From contig CP064984.1 of assembly GCA_016699615.1 (NCBI GenBank), positions 2,886,001-2,950,000 of the forward strand: a stretch of DNA of 64,000 nucleotides, in the 5' to 3' direction. A program made the position numbers and the translations under genes. Source of the DNA: Sphingobacteriales bacterium (GTDB taxonomy: Bacteria; Bacteroidota; Bacteroidia; Chitinophagales; JADIYW01). The notes below the pieces were generated by a model. The model saw only the letters and a list, made by a program, of their open reading frames with translations, searched no databases and was not told the origin of the DNA. Shown here one piece after another: positions 52,528 through 60,946 of this stretch; the first letter of the stretch is position 1; every line of letters starts with the position of its first letter.

Positions 52528-53197
52528 GAGATGTCTTTAAAACCACATTTATTTAATATTTCTACAAATTTGTTGCCAGATGGAAATTTCTCTACAGATT
52601 CTGGTAGATATGAATAAGCTCTAGAATCTTTTGATACAATTTTACCAATAAATGGAAGAATATAGAAGAAGTATAGAAAATATAAATTTTTATAATAAAA
52701 TTGGTTGGAATTGAAAATTCTAAAATAAAAACTTTTTTTTCAGCTTTCAATACTCTGTGCATTTCTGTTAATCCTATTTCTAAATTTTCAAAATTACGAA
52801 CACCAAATGCTACACTTACTGCATCAAAAGTGTTGTCTTTAAAATTTAAATTTTCACTATCGCCTTCTTGCAATTCAATATTTTGTATGTTTAATTTTTT
52901 TATTTTTTCTCTACCTACTTCCAACATTTTGGTAGATATGTCTACACCTATAATTTTTTCAGCTGATGTTTTGCTTTCTGCAATTGCCAAATCTGCAGTG
53001 CCTGTAGCAACATCCAAAATTAAAGTTGGATTTTCTAACTGAATTAACTTTATTAGCTTTTTTCTCCAAAGCTTATCAATTCCTAAAGAAAAAAAGTGAT
53101 TTAAGAAATCGTAAGTACCAGCAACATTATTAAACATTGTAGCAACTTGATCTTTTTTTGTATCATTAGAGTTGTAAGGTGTTATTGATTTGCTCAT
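52476..53197 (-). pseudogene. ubiE: Demethylmenaquinone methyltransferase, one frameshift
   Basis: Start 'MSKSITPYNSNDTKKDQVATMF' (ATG 53195-53197; an upstream in-frame ATG at 53209 is less likely). Class I SAM methyltransferase: 'AGTYDFLNHFFSLGIDKLWRKKL', 'LILDVATGTADLAI' (motif I), 'VSVAFGVRNFENLEIGLTEMHRVLK' (signature of UbiE/MenG). In the tail the frame is lost near 52690 at a run of five A; six A give 'IIKNLYFLYFFYILPFIGKIVS' and continue 'SRAYSYLPESVEKFPSG' to TAA 52476-52478. Repaired length 240 aa. Methylates demethylmenaquinone in the last step of menaquinone synthesis. Lesion again a homopolymer loss. Confidence 0.9.
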
Positions 53198-53274
53198 GAA
53201 TGTGCACAAAAATACAAATAATATTACATTTGTGTTTTAATTCTTATTAATAAATCTAAATATAATCCTAGAAT

Positions 53275-53871
53275 ATGATACAAAGCGCAACATACATTGG
53301 CTCTTTCAATAAAGAAAGTGAATGCCCAAAAGCAGAAATACCAGAATTTGCATTTATTGGAAGAAGTAATGTTGGAAAATCATCATTGATTAATATGGTT
53401 ACAAACATGAAAGGTTTGGCAAAAACATCACAAACACCTGGAAAAACACAAAAGATAAACATATTTTTGATCGACAAAGCTTGGCATCTTGTAGATTTAC
53501 CTGGTTATGGTTATGCAAAAGTATCTAAAACAATGCGTTCTGATTTTGATAAAATGATTCGTCATTTTCTTACAAAACGAGAAACGCTATATGCTGTGTT
53601 TACACTAGTTGATGCATCAATTCCACCACAAAAATTAGATTTAGAATTTATTAGCTGGCTTGGCGAAAATAGAATTCCATTTATTATTGTATTTACAAAA
53701 ATTGATAAGGCAAAGTCTATTGAAATTAATAAAAACATCCAGAAATTTAATGAGATAATGATGGAAAGCTGGAATGAATTGCCAATGGAATTTAAAACTT
53801 CATCAGAAAAATTTATTGGACAAAGAGAATTGTTTAAATTTATACAAGACACACTAAAACAAGAATCATAG
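53275..53871 (+). CDS. engB: YihA-family ribosome-biogenesis GTPase
   Basis: 198 residues. G1 'FIGRSNVGKSSLINMV', G2/Switch I 'KTSQTPGKTQKIN', G3 'WHLVDLPGYGYAKV', G4 'IIVFTKIDKAKS', G5 'KTSSEKF'. EngB/YsxC acts in large-subunit assembly and is usually essential. Divergent from ubiE with 77 bases between starts. Confidence 0.95.
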   Translation: MIQSATYIGSFNKESECPKAEIPEFAFIGRSNVGKSSLINMVTNMKGLAKTSQTPGKTQKINIFLIDKAWHLVDLPGYGYAKVSKTMRSDFDKMIRHFLTKRETLYAVFTLVDASIPPQKLDLEFISWLGENRIPFIIVFTKIDKAKSIEINKNIQKFNEIMMESWNELPMEFKTSSEKFIGQRELFKFIQDTLKQES

Positions 53872-53908
53872 ATATAATTTTTTGTATATTTGTAAATAAA
53901 AGTAAGAC

Positions 53909-54850
53909 ATGCTAAAGAAACTATTATTCCCACTACTTGTTTGTTTTTTCTTCAATTTAAATGCACAAAATATTGATGGTTTGTGGCGTGGTACATTTGT
54001 TATGTATTTGCACAATACCTATGAAGTAGAAATGGATTTAAAAAGATTACCATCAAATGTATTTACAGCAAAACTTAGAATTACAAATGGCTATTACAAA
54101 GGCGAATACTCAGTAAGTGGAAATATATGTGGCAACAAAAGTTTAGAAATAACTGCTATTTTCTTACTTAAAGAAAATGGTGGCTCAAACTGGGTGGATT
54201 GCTTGAATGGCACTTTAGACTTGAGTGATAATGAAACTGTGCTATCTTTTGTTGATACTTGGAAAGAGCAATCAAAAGCTGATGATAATTTTACAAGTTG
54301 TAAGGTAAAGTTCTTTCAAAGTGATATGTTTCAATGCTTAAGGTCTGCATATTTGTATAAAGCAAATTATGAACAAATGGTAAATGCATTTGATAATTTA
54401 TGGACAAAATATGAAAAACTTGAAAAAGAAAAATCTCCAAAAGTTGTAGAAACATATATTGTAGAAAAGAATGAAGAGAAGATGCCTGTTATTGAAAATG
54501 CAGATCCATTGAAAGAAAGGGAAGTAGTTGTAAAAAATGAAGTTTATGTATCTAGTAGAAATATAATTATTGAATATTGGGATAAGTACAATTTTGATTA
54601 CGATTCAATTAGCTTATACCTAAATAACAAACCAGTTTTAGAAAATGCTTTACTAACCAAAACAAAACAAACAATTTCTATACAAGTTGAAAATGGAACA
54701 AACTATTTAGTATTACATGCATTAAATCTTGGAGTAGAGCCACCAAATACAGCATCAATTACCATAAAAGATGGAAAGAAAATACAAAATGTAATGTTGT
54801 ATTCTGACTTAGCAAAAAGTGGTGCATTAAAAATAATACTCAAGGAATAG
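53909..54850 (+). CDS. Exported protein of unknown function
   Basis: 313 residues with signal peptide 'KKLLFPLLVCFFFNLNAQ'. N-terminal half (~20-135) beta-rich: 'DGLWRGTFVMYLHNTYEVEMDLKR', 'GYYKGEYSVSGNICGNKSLEITAIF'. A charged hinge (LEKEKSPKVVETYIVEKNEEKMP) follows and a second beta domain 'SRNIIIEYWDKYNFDYDSISLYLNNKP' to the end. That last domain resembles small lectin- or adhesin-like repeats but no family is assigned. Downstream of engB by 37 bases; alone otherwise. Confidence 0.6.
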   Translation: MLKKLLFPLLVCFFFNLNAQNIDGLWRGTFVMYLHNTYEVEMDLKRLPSNVFTAKLRITNGYYKGEYSVSGNICGNKSLEITAIFLLKENGGSNWVDCLNGTLDLSDNETVLSFVDTWKEQSKADDNFTSCKVKFFQSDMFQCLRSAYLYKANYEQMVNAFDNLWTKYEKLEKEKSPKVVETYIVEKNEEKMPVIENADPLKEREVVVKNEVYVSSRNIIIEYWDKYNFDYDSISLYLNNKPVLENALLTKTKQTISIQVENGTNYLVLHALNLGVEPPNTASITIKDGKKIQNVMLYSDLAKSGALKIILKE

Positions 54851-54912
54851 CTACACAACAATAAATTATTGTAAAAATACAAATATCGCTTTTCCATTTA
54901 GAAATAAATTCA

Positions 54913-54920
54913 TATCTTTG
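54913..54920 (+). promoter_or_regulatory. -7 element of the rpmE2 promoter
   Basis: TATCTTTG, 20 bases before the rpmE2 start; 18 bases upstream is TTTC, a one-mismatch -33 box. Confidence 0.6.
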
Positions 54921-54939
54921 CGTACCAAAATATACAAAA

Positions 54940-55191
54940 ATGAAAAAAGACATACATCCACAAACTTATAGAACTGTAGTATTTAAAGATTTTTCGTGCG
55001 ATTATACATTCTTAGGCAAATCATGTGCAGCTACAAAAGACACTTTTACATGGGAAGATGGTAATGAATATCCATTAGTGAAATTAGAGATTTCTAATAT
55101 GTCGCATCCATACTATACTGGAAAAGCAAAATTCGTAGATACTGCTGGTCGTATCGACAAATTCAACAAAAAATACGCAAAGAAAAACTAG
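54940..55191 (+). CDS. rpmE2: Ribosomal protein L31, type B
   Basis: 83 residues. 'KKDIHPQTYRTVVFKDFSCDYTFLGKSCAATKDTFTWEDGNEYPLVKLEISNMSHPYYTGKAKFVDTAGRIDKFNKKY' (shown here in blocks) is a type B L31, lacking the four zinc Cys of type A (C- form). The region before it carries the -7 box at 54913 and a terminator follows at 55216. Confidence 0.96.
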   Translation: MKKDIHPQTYRTVVFKDFSCDYTFLGKSCAATKDTFTWEDGNEYPLVKLEISNMSHPYYTGKAKFVDTAGRIDKFNKKYAKKN

Positions 55192-55215
55192 TATTTATTG
55201 TATTAAATTATACAT

Positions 55216-55246
55216 AGCCTCTAATTTATTAGAGGCTTTTTTTATT
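55216..55246 (+). terminator. Terminator after rpmE2
   Basis: Stem AGCCTCTAAT / ATTAGAGGCT (55216-55225 with 55228-55237), 2-base loop, followed by TTTTTTTATTTTTG. Confidence 0.9.
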
Positions 55247-55254
55247 TTTGTAAT

Positions 55255-56451
55255 ATGCATCATCAAAATATAGTCTTATTTGACACTTTTAATAATTGGC
55301 AAAATTTACTTCCACTCACAGCAACACGCGCTATTGCAGATATAAAAGTTGGCATATTGACCATTAAAGAAAAATGGCAAAAACTAATTTCTACAAATGA
55401 TATTAGTATTTTATCTATAGATTATCTGGATGAAAAATACAAATACAAAGCTAATGCAAATGCTGCCATTTTTATCAATTCGAGCTTACTACCAAATATA
55501 CAATTGTGGTCAGCCATTGAAAAGCTAAATTCTAATGAAGCATTGGTTGCAAACAATCAAATCATTGCATTTATTAATACTTCAGAAATAAACAACATAA
55601 ATGATATAGAAAAACATGTAAATGAGTTTACTAAAATTATTTATTCAGAAAACACATGTTCTATAAATTATCCATGGAATATTTTTAAAAACAATGGGCA
55701 AGAAATTAGAAATGACATCAAATTGATGCAACTAAAACCAAATCCTGATGCATTATCTAAAACTAATATTTTATTAGGTAATGATGTGTATATTATGGAA
55801 AATGTAATATGTGAAGCATCAACATTAAATACAAAAGATGGACCAATATTTTTAGATAATCATTCGGAAATTATGGAAGGATGTACAATTAGAGCACCAT
55901 TTGCACTTGGCGAACATAGTACACTAAAAATGCAAGCAAAAATTTATGGTGACACAAGTATTGGGCAACATTGTAAAATTGGTGGAGAAGTATCTAATAG
56001 TGTAATCTTTGGTTATTCCAACAAAGCACATGATGGTTTTCTGGGCAATGCAGTAATAGGTGAGTGGTGCAATCTTGGTGCAGACACCAACAATTCAAAT
56101 CTTAAAAACAATTATAGTTCCATAAAAGTTTGGAATTATAGTAACGAAGACTACATCGAATCTAATCTTCAGTTTTCTGGATTGATTATGGGCGACCATG
56201 CGAAAGCGACTATCAACACACAATTTAATACAGGCACTGTAGTTGGTGTTTGCGCAAATATTTTTGATGCTGGCTTTTCAGCTAAATTTATTCCAGACTT
56301 TAGTTGGGGCAGAAATGCTACATTCTCATTAGGTACAGCATTTGAAGTTGCTCAAAGAGTAATGGAACGCAGAAGCATACAACTTACTGAAATTGATAAA
56401 AAGATACTTAGTGAAATATTCTATAGAACAGCAAAATTTAGAAAAAATTAA
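55255..56451 (+). CDS. GlmU-like putative sugar nucleotidyltransferase
   Basis: 398 residues. N-terminal ~150 residues: 'IVLFDTFNNWQNLLPLTATRAIADIKVGILTIKEKW', the NTP_transf_4-type putative nucleotidyltransferase domain of Bacteroidota GlmU-family proteins. C-terminal left-handed beta-helix with hexapeptide repeats: 'AKIYGDTSIGQHCKIGGEVSNSVIFG', 'VIGEWCNLGADTNNSNL', 'TVVGVCANIFDAGF'. Substrate unknown; probably acts on a sugar-1-phosphate. Its 3' end overlaps the next (convergent) gene by 4 bases. Confidence 0.85.
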   Translation: MHHQNIVLFDTFNNWQNLLPLTATRAIADIKVGILTIKEKWQKLISTNDISILSIDYLDEKYKYKANANAAIFINSSLLPNIQLWSAIEKLNSNEALVANNQIIAFINTSEINNINDIEKHVNEFTKIIYSENTCSINYPWNIFKNNGQEIRNDIKLMQLKPNPDALSKTNILLGNDVYIMENVICEASTLNTKDGPIFLDNHSEIMEGCTIRAPFALGEHSTLKMQAKIYGDTSIGQHCKIGGEVSNSVIFGYSNKAHDGFLGNAVIGEWCNLGADTNNSNLKNNYSSIKVWNYSNEDYIESNLQFSGLIMGDHAKATINTQFNTGTVVGVCANIFDAGFSAKFIPDFSWGRNATFSLGTAFEVAQRVMERRSIQLTEIDKKILSEIFYRTAKFRKN

Positions 56452-57104
56452 AATGGCAAACCTAAGTAAGAAAATAAATAAACACCTTTGAATGGTCTTT
56501 TTTCTCCAAATATAAATGTTTGTACACTTGCACCTAAAATAATTTTATTCTTCACAAAATTTTCTATACTAATTGCAATTGGTTGTGCATATTTGAATAC
56601 TTTTTGCTCTCTAATTCTCACAGGAACTTTACTACCATCTAATGCTATTAAATCATCAGCTAATGTAAGTATTTGTTCATTTTTGATAGTAAAACCTGGA
56701 CCAGTACTTATAAAAATTTTATTTGTTTTTTTACTAAAAACAGTAAATGATGCAGTGGCAGCAATAAAATGATTTTGTTGATTCAATTTAAAATCTTCAT
56801 CTAAAAAAGAAGCTTTGTAATCTATATCTTTATTTTTATAATAATACATATAGTAATGCAAATTCACTGCAAACTTTTTGTTGATATGGTAAGATAATTC
56901 TGTACCCAAACCATTGCCTAATGATATTTTTTTATACCCAACTTCGTAATCACTTGTTTGTTTGAAATAGTTTAAACTATTGGCGGCTCCAGCTCTAAAT
57001 GTAAATTTATATTCTTTTGTGGTTTCTGTTTTTGGTGCTTCTTCTTGTGCTATAATATTTTGTAATATAGAAAATAATACAATTAGTGTTAAGATTTTTT
57101 TCAT
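56448..57104 (-). CDS. Outer-membrane beta-barrel protein, unknown function
   Basis: 218 residues. Signal peptide 'KKILTLIVLFSILQNIIAQ'. Barrel strands such as 'YKFTFRAGAANSLNYF', 'KISLGNGLGTELSYHIN', 'FAVNLHYYMYYYKN', 'NKIFISTGPGFTIKN', 'NKIILGASVQTFIFG' and the end 'GVYLFSYLGLPF' with terminal Phe. Porin-family/OMP_b-brl-like of small size. No ligand indicated. Follows the metallophosphoesterase on the same strand with 17 bases. Confidence 0.75.
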   Translation of the reverse strand: MKKILTLIVLFSILQNIIAQEEAPKTETTKEYKFTFRAGAANSLNYFKQTSDYEVGYKKISLGNGLGTELSYHINKKFAVNLHYYMYYYKNKDIDYKASFLDEDFKLNQQNHFIAATASFTVFSKKTNKIFISTGPGFTIKNEQILTLADDLIALDGSKVPVRIREQKVFKYAQPIAISIENFVKNKIILGASVQTFIFGEKRPFKGVYLFSYLGLPF

Positions 57105-57121
57105 TCTTTTATTTGTTATTT

Positions 57122-58465
57122 TTAGTGTTTAGTAAATTTGTGTGTATCAATTCTTTTTTCATTTTCTATAGACATAATATAATTACCTTTTTCAAGCATA
57201 GAAATATCTACAGTAATATTTTTTTGCAATCCAGATATTGTTTGTTGCAACATAGTTTTCCCATTAATATCAAGTATTTTATATTGTGCATTAAATATAC
57301 CATTTTCCAATTGAATATTTATAAAATCAGTGCTTGGATTGGGATAAATATTATTTATTAATTTGAAATTATTTTGTTTGATGCTTGTTGTAATACTTTC
57401 TTCTAAATACACATCAACGAGCTGAATATAAGCGTCTTCAAAATCTTTGTTTGCAGGAATGACACGCAGTGGTGCAATATTATACCATTTATTCATAGTT
57501 TTTAGCGGAAAATTGTAATACATATGTATATGTCCAGAAAGCCATAAAGCTAAATGTTCACTGTGTGGCGCAAGCATTTTAGTTAATTTATCAAACTCAT
57601 CATATTCAAAAACAAATCCTGAAAGCACAAACAATATATTATCTATTGGTGGATGATGTGATATAACACATATATTCTCATTTCCTTTTTTTGGATTGTT
57701 TGCCAATGATGCTTGCAGCCATCTAAATGTACCACCATCATAATCATATAATTGTGCTTCTGGTCCAATGCCTGGCTCTTCTTTTTTTACATGGTACCTT
57801 GGATTAAAATCTAATGCATAAAATAAAAAATCATCATACTCAAAATAAAAATTTTGGAAATAATGTGTTCTTTCTGTTTCTGGATTATACGTTTGGGTCA
57901 ACCTTGTACCATCATCCCAATTAGAAAAAAACATTTTATTTCTTTCAAACACATCAGCAAAAATTACATTCATCAACGAATCAGCAGTTGCATAAGTTTC
58001 TTCTTCATTATATTTTACATATTGCCACACATCATGGTTTCCAATCATTGGCACATACGGAATTTCTAAAACACTCATTATTTGTTTAAATTTCATAAAC
58101 TCTGAGTATTGAGCTTTGGCAGTTAAATCACCCGATACAATTACAAATTTTATATTTTTAGCTTCATGGTTTTCATTGAGCCATTTCACAGCATTTTGCA
58201 AAGCTACTGTTGGTTCGCTACTATCTATTTCAGGAAATGTATCATTTACATAACCATAAGTTCCATAATCGCGATATCCTTCTCCAATATGTACATCAGT
58301 AATTTGCGCAAAAGTAAATCTATAATTGGCATTTGAGTTTTGTTTATTAAGTTCTAGGACTGGCTTTGTATTTATAGTTTGTCCACTAACCTTATGGATA
58401 ACAAATAAAAGCATCATAAATAATACAAACTTTATAAACTCTTTAGTTAGAACCATTACATCCAT
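57122..58465 (-). CDS. Secreted metallophosphoesterase with T9SS sorting domain
   Basis: 447 residues. Signal peptide near the N-terminus (LFMMLLFVIHKVSGQ). Calcineurin-like phosphoesterase: 'TFAQITDVHIGEG' (metal-binding DxH), 'IKFVIVSGDLTAKAQY' (GD), 'PYVPMIGNHDVWQ' (GNHD), 'ICVISHHPPIDN' (H) and 'LWLSGHIHMYYN' (GHxH). C-terminal ~80 residues: 'NNIYPNPSTDFINIQLENG' through 'GNYIMSIENEKRI', a type A sorting domain (T9SS CTD). Hence exported by type IX secretion to the cell surface or medium. Supports an operating T9SS, with PorT at 51793. Confidence 0.9.
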   Translation of the reverse strand: MDVMVLTKEFIKFVLFMMLLFVIHKVSGQTINTKPVLELNKQNSNANYRFTFAQITDVHIGEGYRDYGTYGYVNDTFPEIDSSEPTVALQNAVKWLNENHEAKNIKFVIVSGDLTAKAQYSEFMKFKQIMSVLEIPYVPMIGNHDVWQYVKYNEEETYATADSLMNVIFADVFERNKMFFSNWDDGTRLTQTYNPETERTHYFQNFYFEYDDFLFYALDFNPRYHVKKEEPGIGPEAQLYDYDGGTFRWLQASLANNPKKGNENICVISHHPPIDNILFVLSGFVFEYDEFDKLTKMLAPHSEHLALWLSGHIHMYYNFPLKTMNKWYNIAPLRVIPANKDFEDAYIQLVDVYLEESITTSIKQNNFKLINNIYPNPSTDFINIQLENGIFNAQYKILDINGKTMLQQTISGLQKNITVDISMLEKGNYIMSIENEKRIDTHKFTKH

Positions 58466-58559
58466 TGCAAAAAAATATGAACAAATATATAGTTAAATTT
58501 TCTAAAATGAGTATCAGATTATAGAATTCGTTTATTACATTTGTTAAAAATATTTTTTA

Positions 58560-59264
58560 ATGAACATACTTAATTTTATTCTACAAGTTTCATCTATTAT
58601 TTCAGATTCATCAACAGTAGGTAGTATTCCTGCAACACCACAAGAAAGCATATCAATTTTTGGATTGCTTACCAAAGGTGGAATTGTAATGATACCATTA
58701 CTAATACTATCTGTTATTGCTATTGGTTTTATAATAGAACGATACCTATACATCAGCAAGCGATCTAAAATAGATAGTAATTTAGTAAATAATGTACTAG
58801 ACAAACTTTATTCTGGAAATGTACAAAATGCTGAAACACTTTGTATTCAAAGCAATTCTGCAATAGGCGAAGTATTAAGAGCAGGAATTTCTCAATTAGG
58901 CAAACCAATTGACCATATTGAAAAAGCATTAGAAACACAATCTAATATAGAATTGATGGAAATGGAAAAACATACAGGCTATATTAGTTTAATTTCAGGT
59001 ATAGCACTACGTTTAGGTTTCGTAGGTACAATATTAGGTGTAATCAAAATATTCTATAACATCTCATTATCATCAGATATTTCCATTGGTACTATTTCAA
59101 GTGGTTTATATGAAAAGATGATTACATCTGGAACTGGATTAATTATTGGTATTATCGCATTCATGGGCTACAATTTCTTGTATACCAAAATAGATAGCTA
59201 CAGTTTAAAATTACAGAAAGCTGTGTTTGAATTTACAAAAGGCATTAAAAAACCAAATAAATAA
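58560..59264 (+). CDS. exbB: MotA/TolQ/ExbB proton channel protein
   Basis: 234 residues. 'LTKGGIVMIPLLILSVIAIGFIIERYLYISKRSK' is TM1 with the usual following basic stretch, 'HTGYISLISGIALRLGFVGTILGVIKIFYNISLS' TM2 (with the conserved Gly-Thr pattern) and 'GLYEKMITSGTGLIIGIIAFMGYNFLYTKID' TM3. With ExbD it forms the proton-driven motor that powers TonB (or a Tol-like system). Unusual length of the N-terminal segment (~30 residues before TM1). Followed by exbD after 7 bases. Confidence 0.9.
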   Translation: MNILNFILQVSSIISDSSTVGSIPATPQESISIFGLLTKGGIVMIPLLILSVIAIGFIIERYLYISKRSKIDSNLVNNVLDKLYSGNVQNAETLCIQSNSAIGEVLRAGISQLGKPIDHIEKALETQSNIELMEMEKHTGYISLISGIALRLGFVGTILGVIKIFYNISLSSDISIGTISSGLYEKMITSGTGLIIGIIAFMGYNFLYTKIDSYSLKLQKAVFEFTKGIKKPNK

Positions 59265-59271
59265 TCATACT

Positions 59272-59664
59272 ATGCAATTAAAAAGACGAAGAGCATTCCA
59301 TGATGAAGACGCCATGTCTGCCATGAATGACATCATGTTTTTTTTGATGTTATTTTTCTTGATTATTTCTACAATGGCTAATCAAAACATCATTAAGTTG
59401 TTATTGCCAAAAGCAGAAACTACTGAACAATTAGCAAAGCAACCAATTACACTTTCTGTAACAGATGAATTAAAATACTACATCAACAATACAGAAGTAT
59501 CTATAATGGATTTAGAGTCTGCACTTCACAGTTCTGTTGAAAACAATGCAGACAATACAGTAGTACTTAGAGTAGCTAAAAATCTATCCGTACAAGATTT
59601 GGTAGATGTGATGCAAATAGGTGCTAGACTAAAATTAAAAATGGTGCTCAGCACAGATAAATAA
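59272..59664 (+). CDS. exbD: ExbD/TolR biopolymer transport protein
   Basis: 130 residues from 'MQLKRRRAFHDEDAMSAMNDIMFFLMLFFLIISTM' (ATG 59272). The single TM contains the conserved Asp (MNDIMFFLMLFF) that carries protons. Periplasmic domain 'LLLPKAETTEQLAKQPITLSVTDELKYYINNTE' ends 'ADNTVVLRVAKNLSVQDLVDVMQIGARLK'. Only one ExbD is present here, whereas many Bacteroidota have two copies. tonB is not adjacent. Confidence 0.9.
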   Translation: MQLKRRRAFHDEDAMSAMNDIMFFLMLFFLIISTMANQNIIKLLLPKAETTEQLAKQPITLSVTDELKYYINNTEVSIMDLESALHSSVENNADNTVVLRVAKNLSVQDLVDVMQIGARLKLKMVLSTDK

Positions 59665-59670
59665 TACAAT

Positions 59671-60072
59671 ATGAAAAAAAATACAGACTTAGCTTTGCTT
59701 ATTATTAGACTTACAGTAAGTTTATTAATGCTAACACATGGAATAGCAAAATTGCAACATGGTGTAGATATGATAGGACAAATGCTTACAAGCAAAGGCT
59801 TACCAAGTTTTATAGCATATGGTGTAATTGTAGGTGAAGTACTTGCACCAATCTTAATCATTGTTGGCTTTAGAACAAGAATTGCAGCAGGCATATTGTT
59901 ATTCAATATGATTGTTGCCATAGCAATGGCGCATAGTGGCGATTTATTCAAATTCACAGAACATGGCTCATTAGCATTAGAAATACATTGGTTCTATGTA
60001 TTTTCTAGCTTAGCATTAATGATTTCTGGTGCAGGCAAATATGCATTATCTACAAGAAACAAATGGGATTAG
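59671..60072 (+). CDS. DoxX-family membrane protein
   Basis: 133 residues with four membrane helices: 'LALLIIRLTVSLLMLTHGIAKLQHG', 'GLPSFIAYGVIVGEVLAPILIIVGFRTRIAAGILLFNM' and 'LEIHWFYVFSSLALMISGAGKYAL'. The pattern (HG..K, then G..AYGV..GE) matches DoxX. Function unclear; in some bacteria linked with thiosulfate:quinone or thiol oxidation. Its end overlaps the SDR start by 10 bases, so translationally coupled. Transcribed with exbBD. Confidence 0.88.
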   Translation: MKKNTDLALLIIRLTVSLLMLTHGIAKLQHGVDMIGQMLTSKGLPSFIAYGVIVGEVLAPILIIVGFRTRIAAGILLFNMIVAIAMAHSGDLFKFTEHGSLALEIHWFYVFSSLALMISGAGKYALSTRNKWD

Positions 60073-60917
60073 AACAAAAAATTTGCATAATAACTGGTGC
60101 AACTGATGGAATTGGTAAGGAAACTGCTTGCCAATTAGCAAAATTAAATTATGATATATACATTATTGCTAGAAATGAACAAAAATGTATAACCACTATT
60201 GGTGAATTAAAATCAATCAACAACAAAAATAAATACGGATATTTTATTGCAGATTTTGAGCATTTAGATGAAGTAAAGAATGTTGCATTAAAAATAAAAA
60301 ATGAATTACCAATCATAGATGTTTTAATAAATAATGCTGGTGCTGTTTTTGCAAAAAGAGAATTGACTAAAGATGGATTTGAAAAAACTTTTGTTGTCAA
60401 TCATTTAGCACCATTCTTACTAACTAATATTTTAATAGAAAACATTAAACAAGCTAAACAAGGAAGAATTGTAAATGTAGCATCTGATTCACATTATCCT
60501 GGAAAATTAGATTTTGATGATTTACATTACAATAAAAATTATTTTATTTTAAAAGCCTACGAACGTTCAAAATTAGCCAATGTATTATTTAGTAATTATT
60601 TGGCGAAAGAACTATCTACAACAAATGTAACAGTAAATAGTTTGCATCCAGGTAGAGTAAAGTCAGATATTGGAAGCAAAAACACCAACAACTTTTTTTC
60701 ATTTGCATGGAAAGTTATTGATACACTTACTGGAATTCCAACTGCTGATGGCGCAAAAACATCAGTATTTTTAGCAAGTTCAGCTGCTGTAGAAAATATT
60801 TCTGGAAAATATTTTGACAAATGTGTTGCCAAGAAACCATCTTCATTAGCTCAAAATGAAGCACTTGCAGAAAAACTTTGGAATATAAGTAAGCAAATGC
60901 TTGTTGCTTATCTTTAG
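60063..60917 (+). CDS. Short-chain dehydrogenase (retinol-dehydrogenase/WWOX-like)
   Basis: 284 residues. 'ICIITGATDGIGKETACQLA' (TGxxxGIG), 'DVLINNAGAVFAKRELTKDGFEKTFVVNHLAPFLLT' (NNAG), 'IVNVASDSHY' (catalytic Ser), 'YERSKLANVLF' (YxxSK), 'NSLHPGRVKSDIG'. Complete catalytic tetrad. Extended substrate-binding region typical of the retinol dehydrogenase-like branch. Substrate unknown. ATG 60063 overlaps doxX. Confidence 0.9.
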   Translation: MGLEQKICIITGATDGIGKETACQLAKLNYDIYIIARNEQKCITTIGELKSINNKNKYGYFIADFEHLDEVKNVALKIKNELPIIDVLINNAGAVFAKRELTKDGFEKTFVVNHLAPFLLTNILIENIKQAKQGRIVNVASDSHYPGKLDFDDLHYNKNYFILKAYERSKLANVLFSNYLAKELSTTNVTVNSLHPGRVKSDIGSKNTNNFFSFAWKVIDTLTGIPTADGAKTSVFLASSAAVENISGKYFDKCVAKKPSSLAQNEALAEKLWNISKQMLVAYL

Positions 60918-60946
60918 TTAATATCTTTTTTCTTATTTTTACACAA

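Noticed and set aside
55243..55250. TATTTTTG as a promoter for the GlmU-like gene
   Set aside because: It ends only 4 bases before the start codon and the -33 position falls within the terminator stem; probably a chance match in the T-run.
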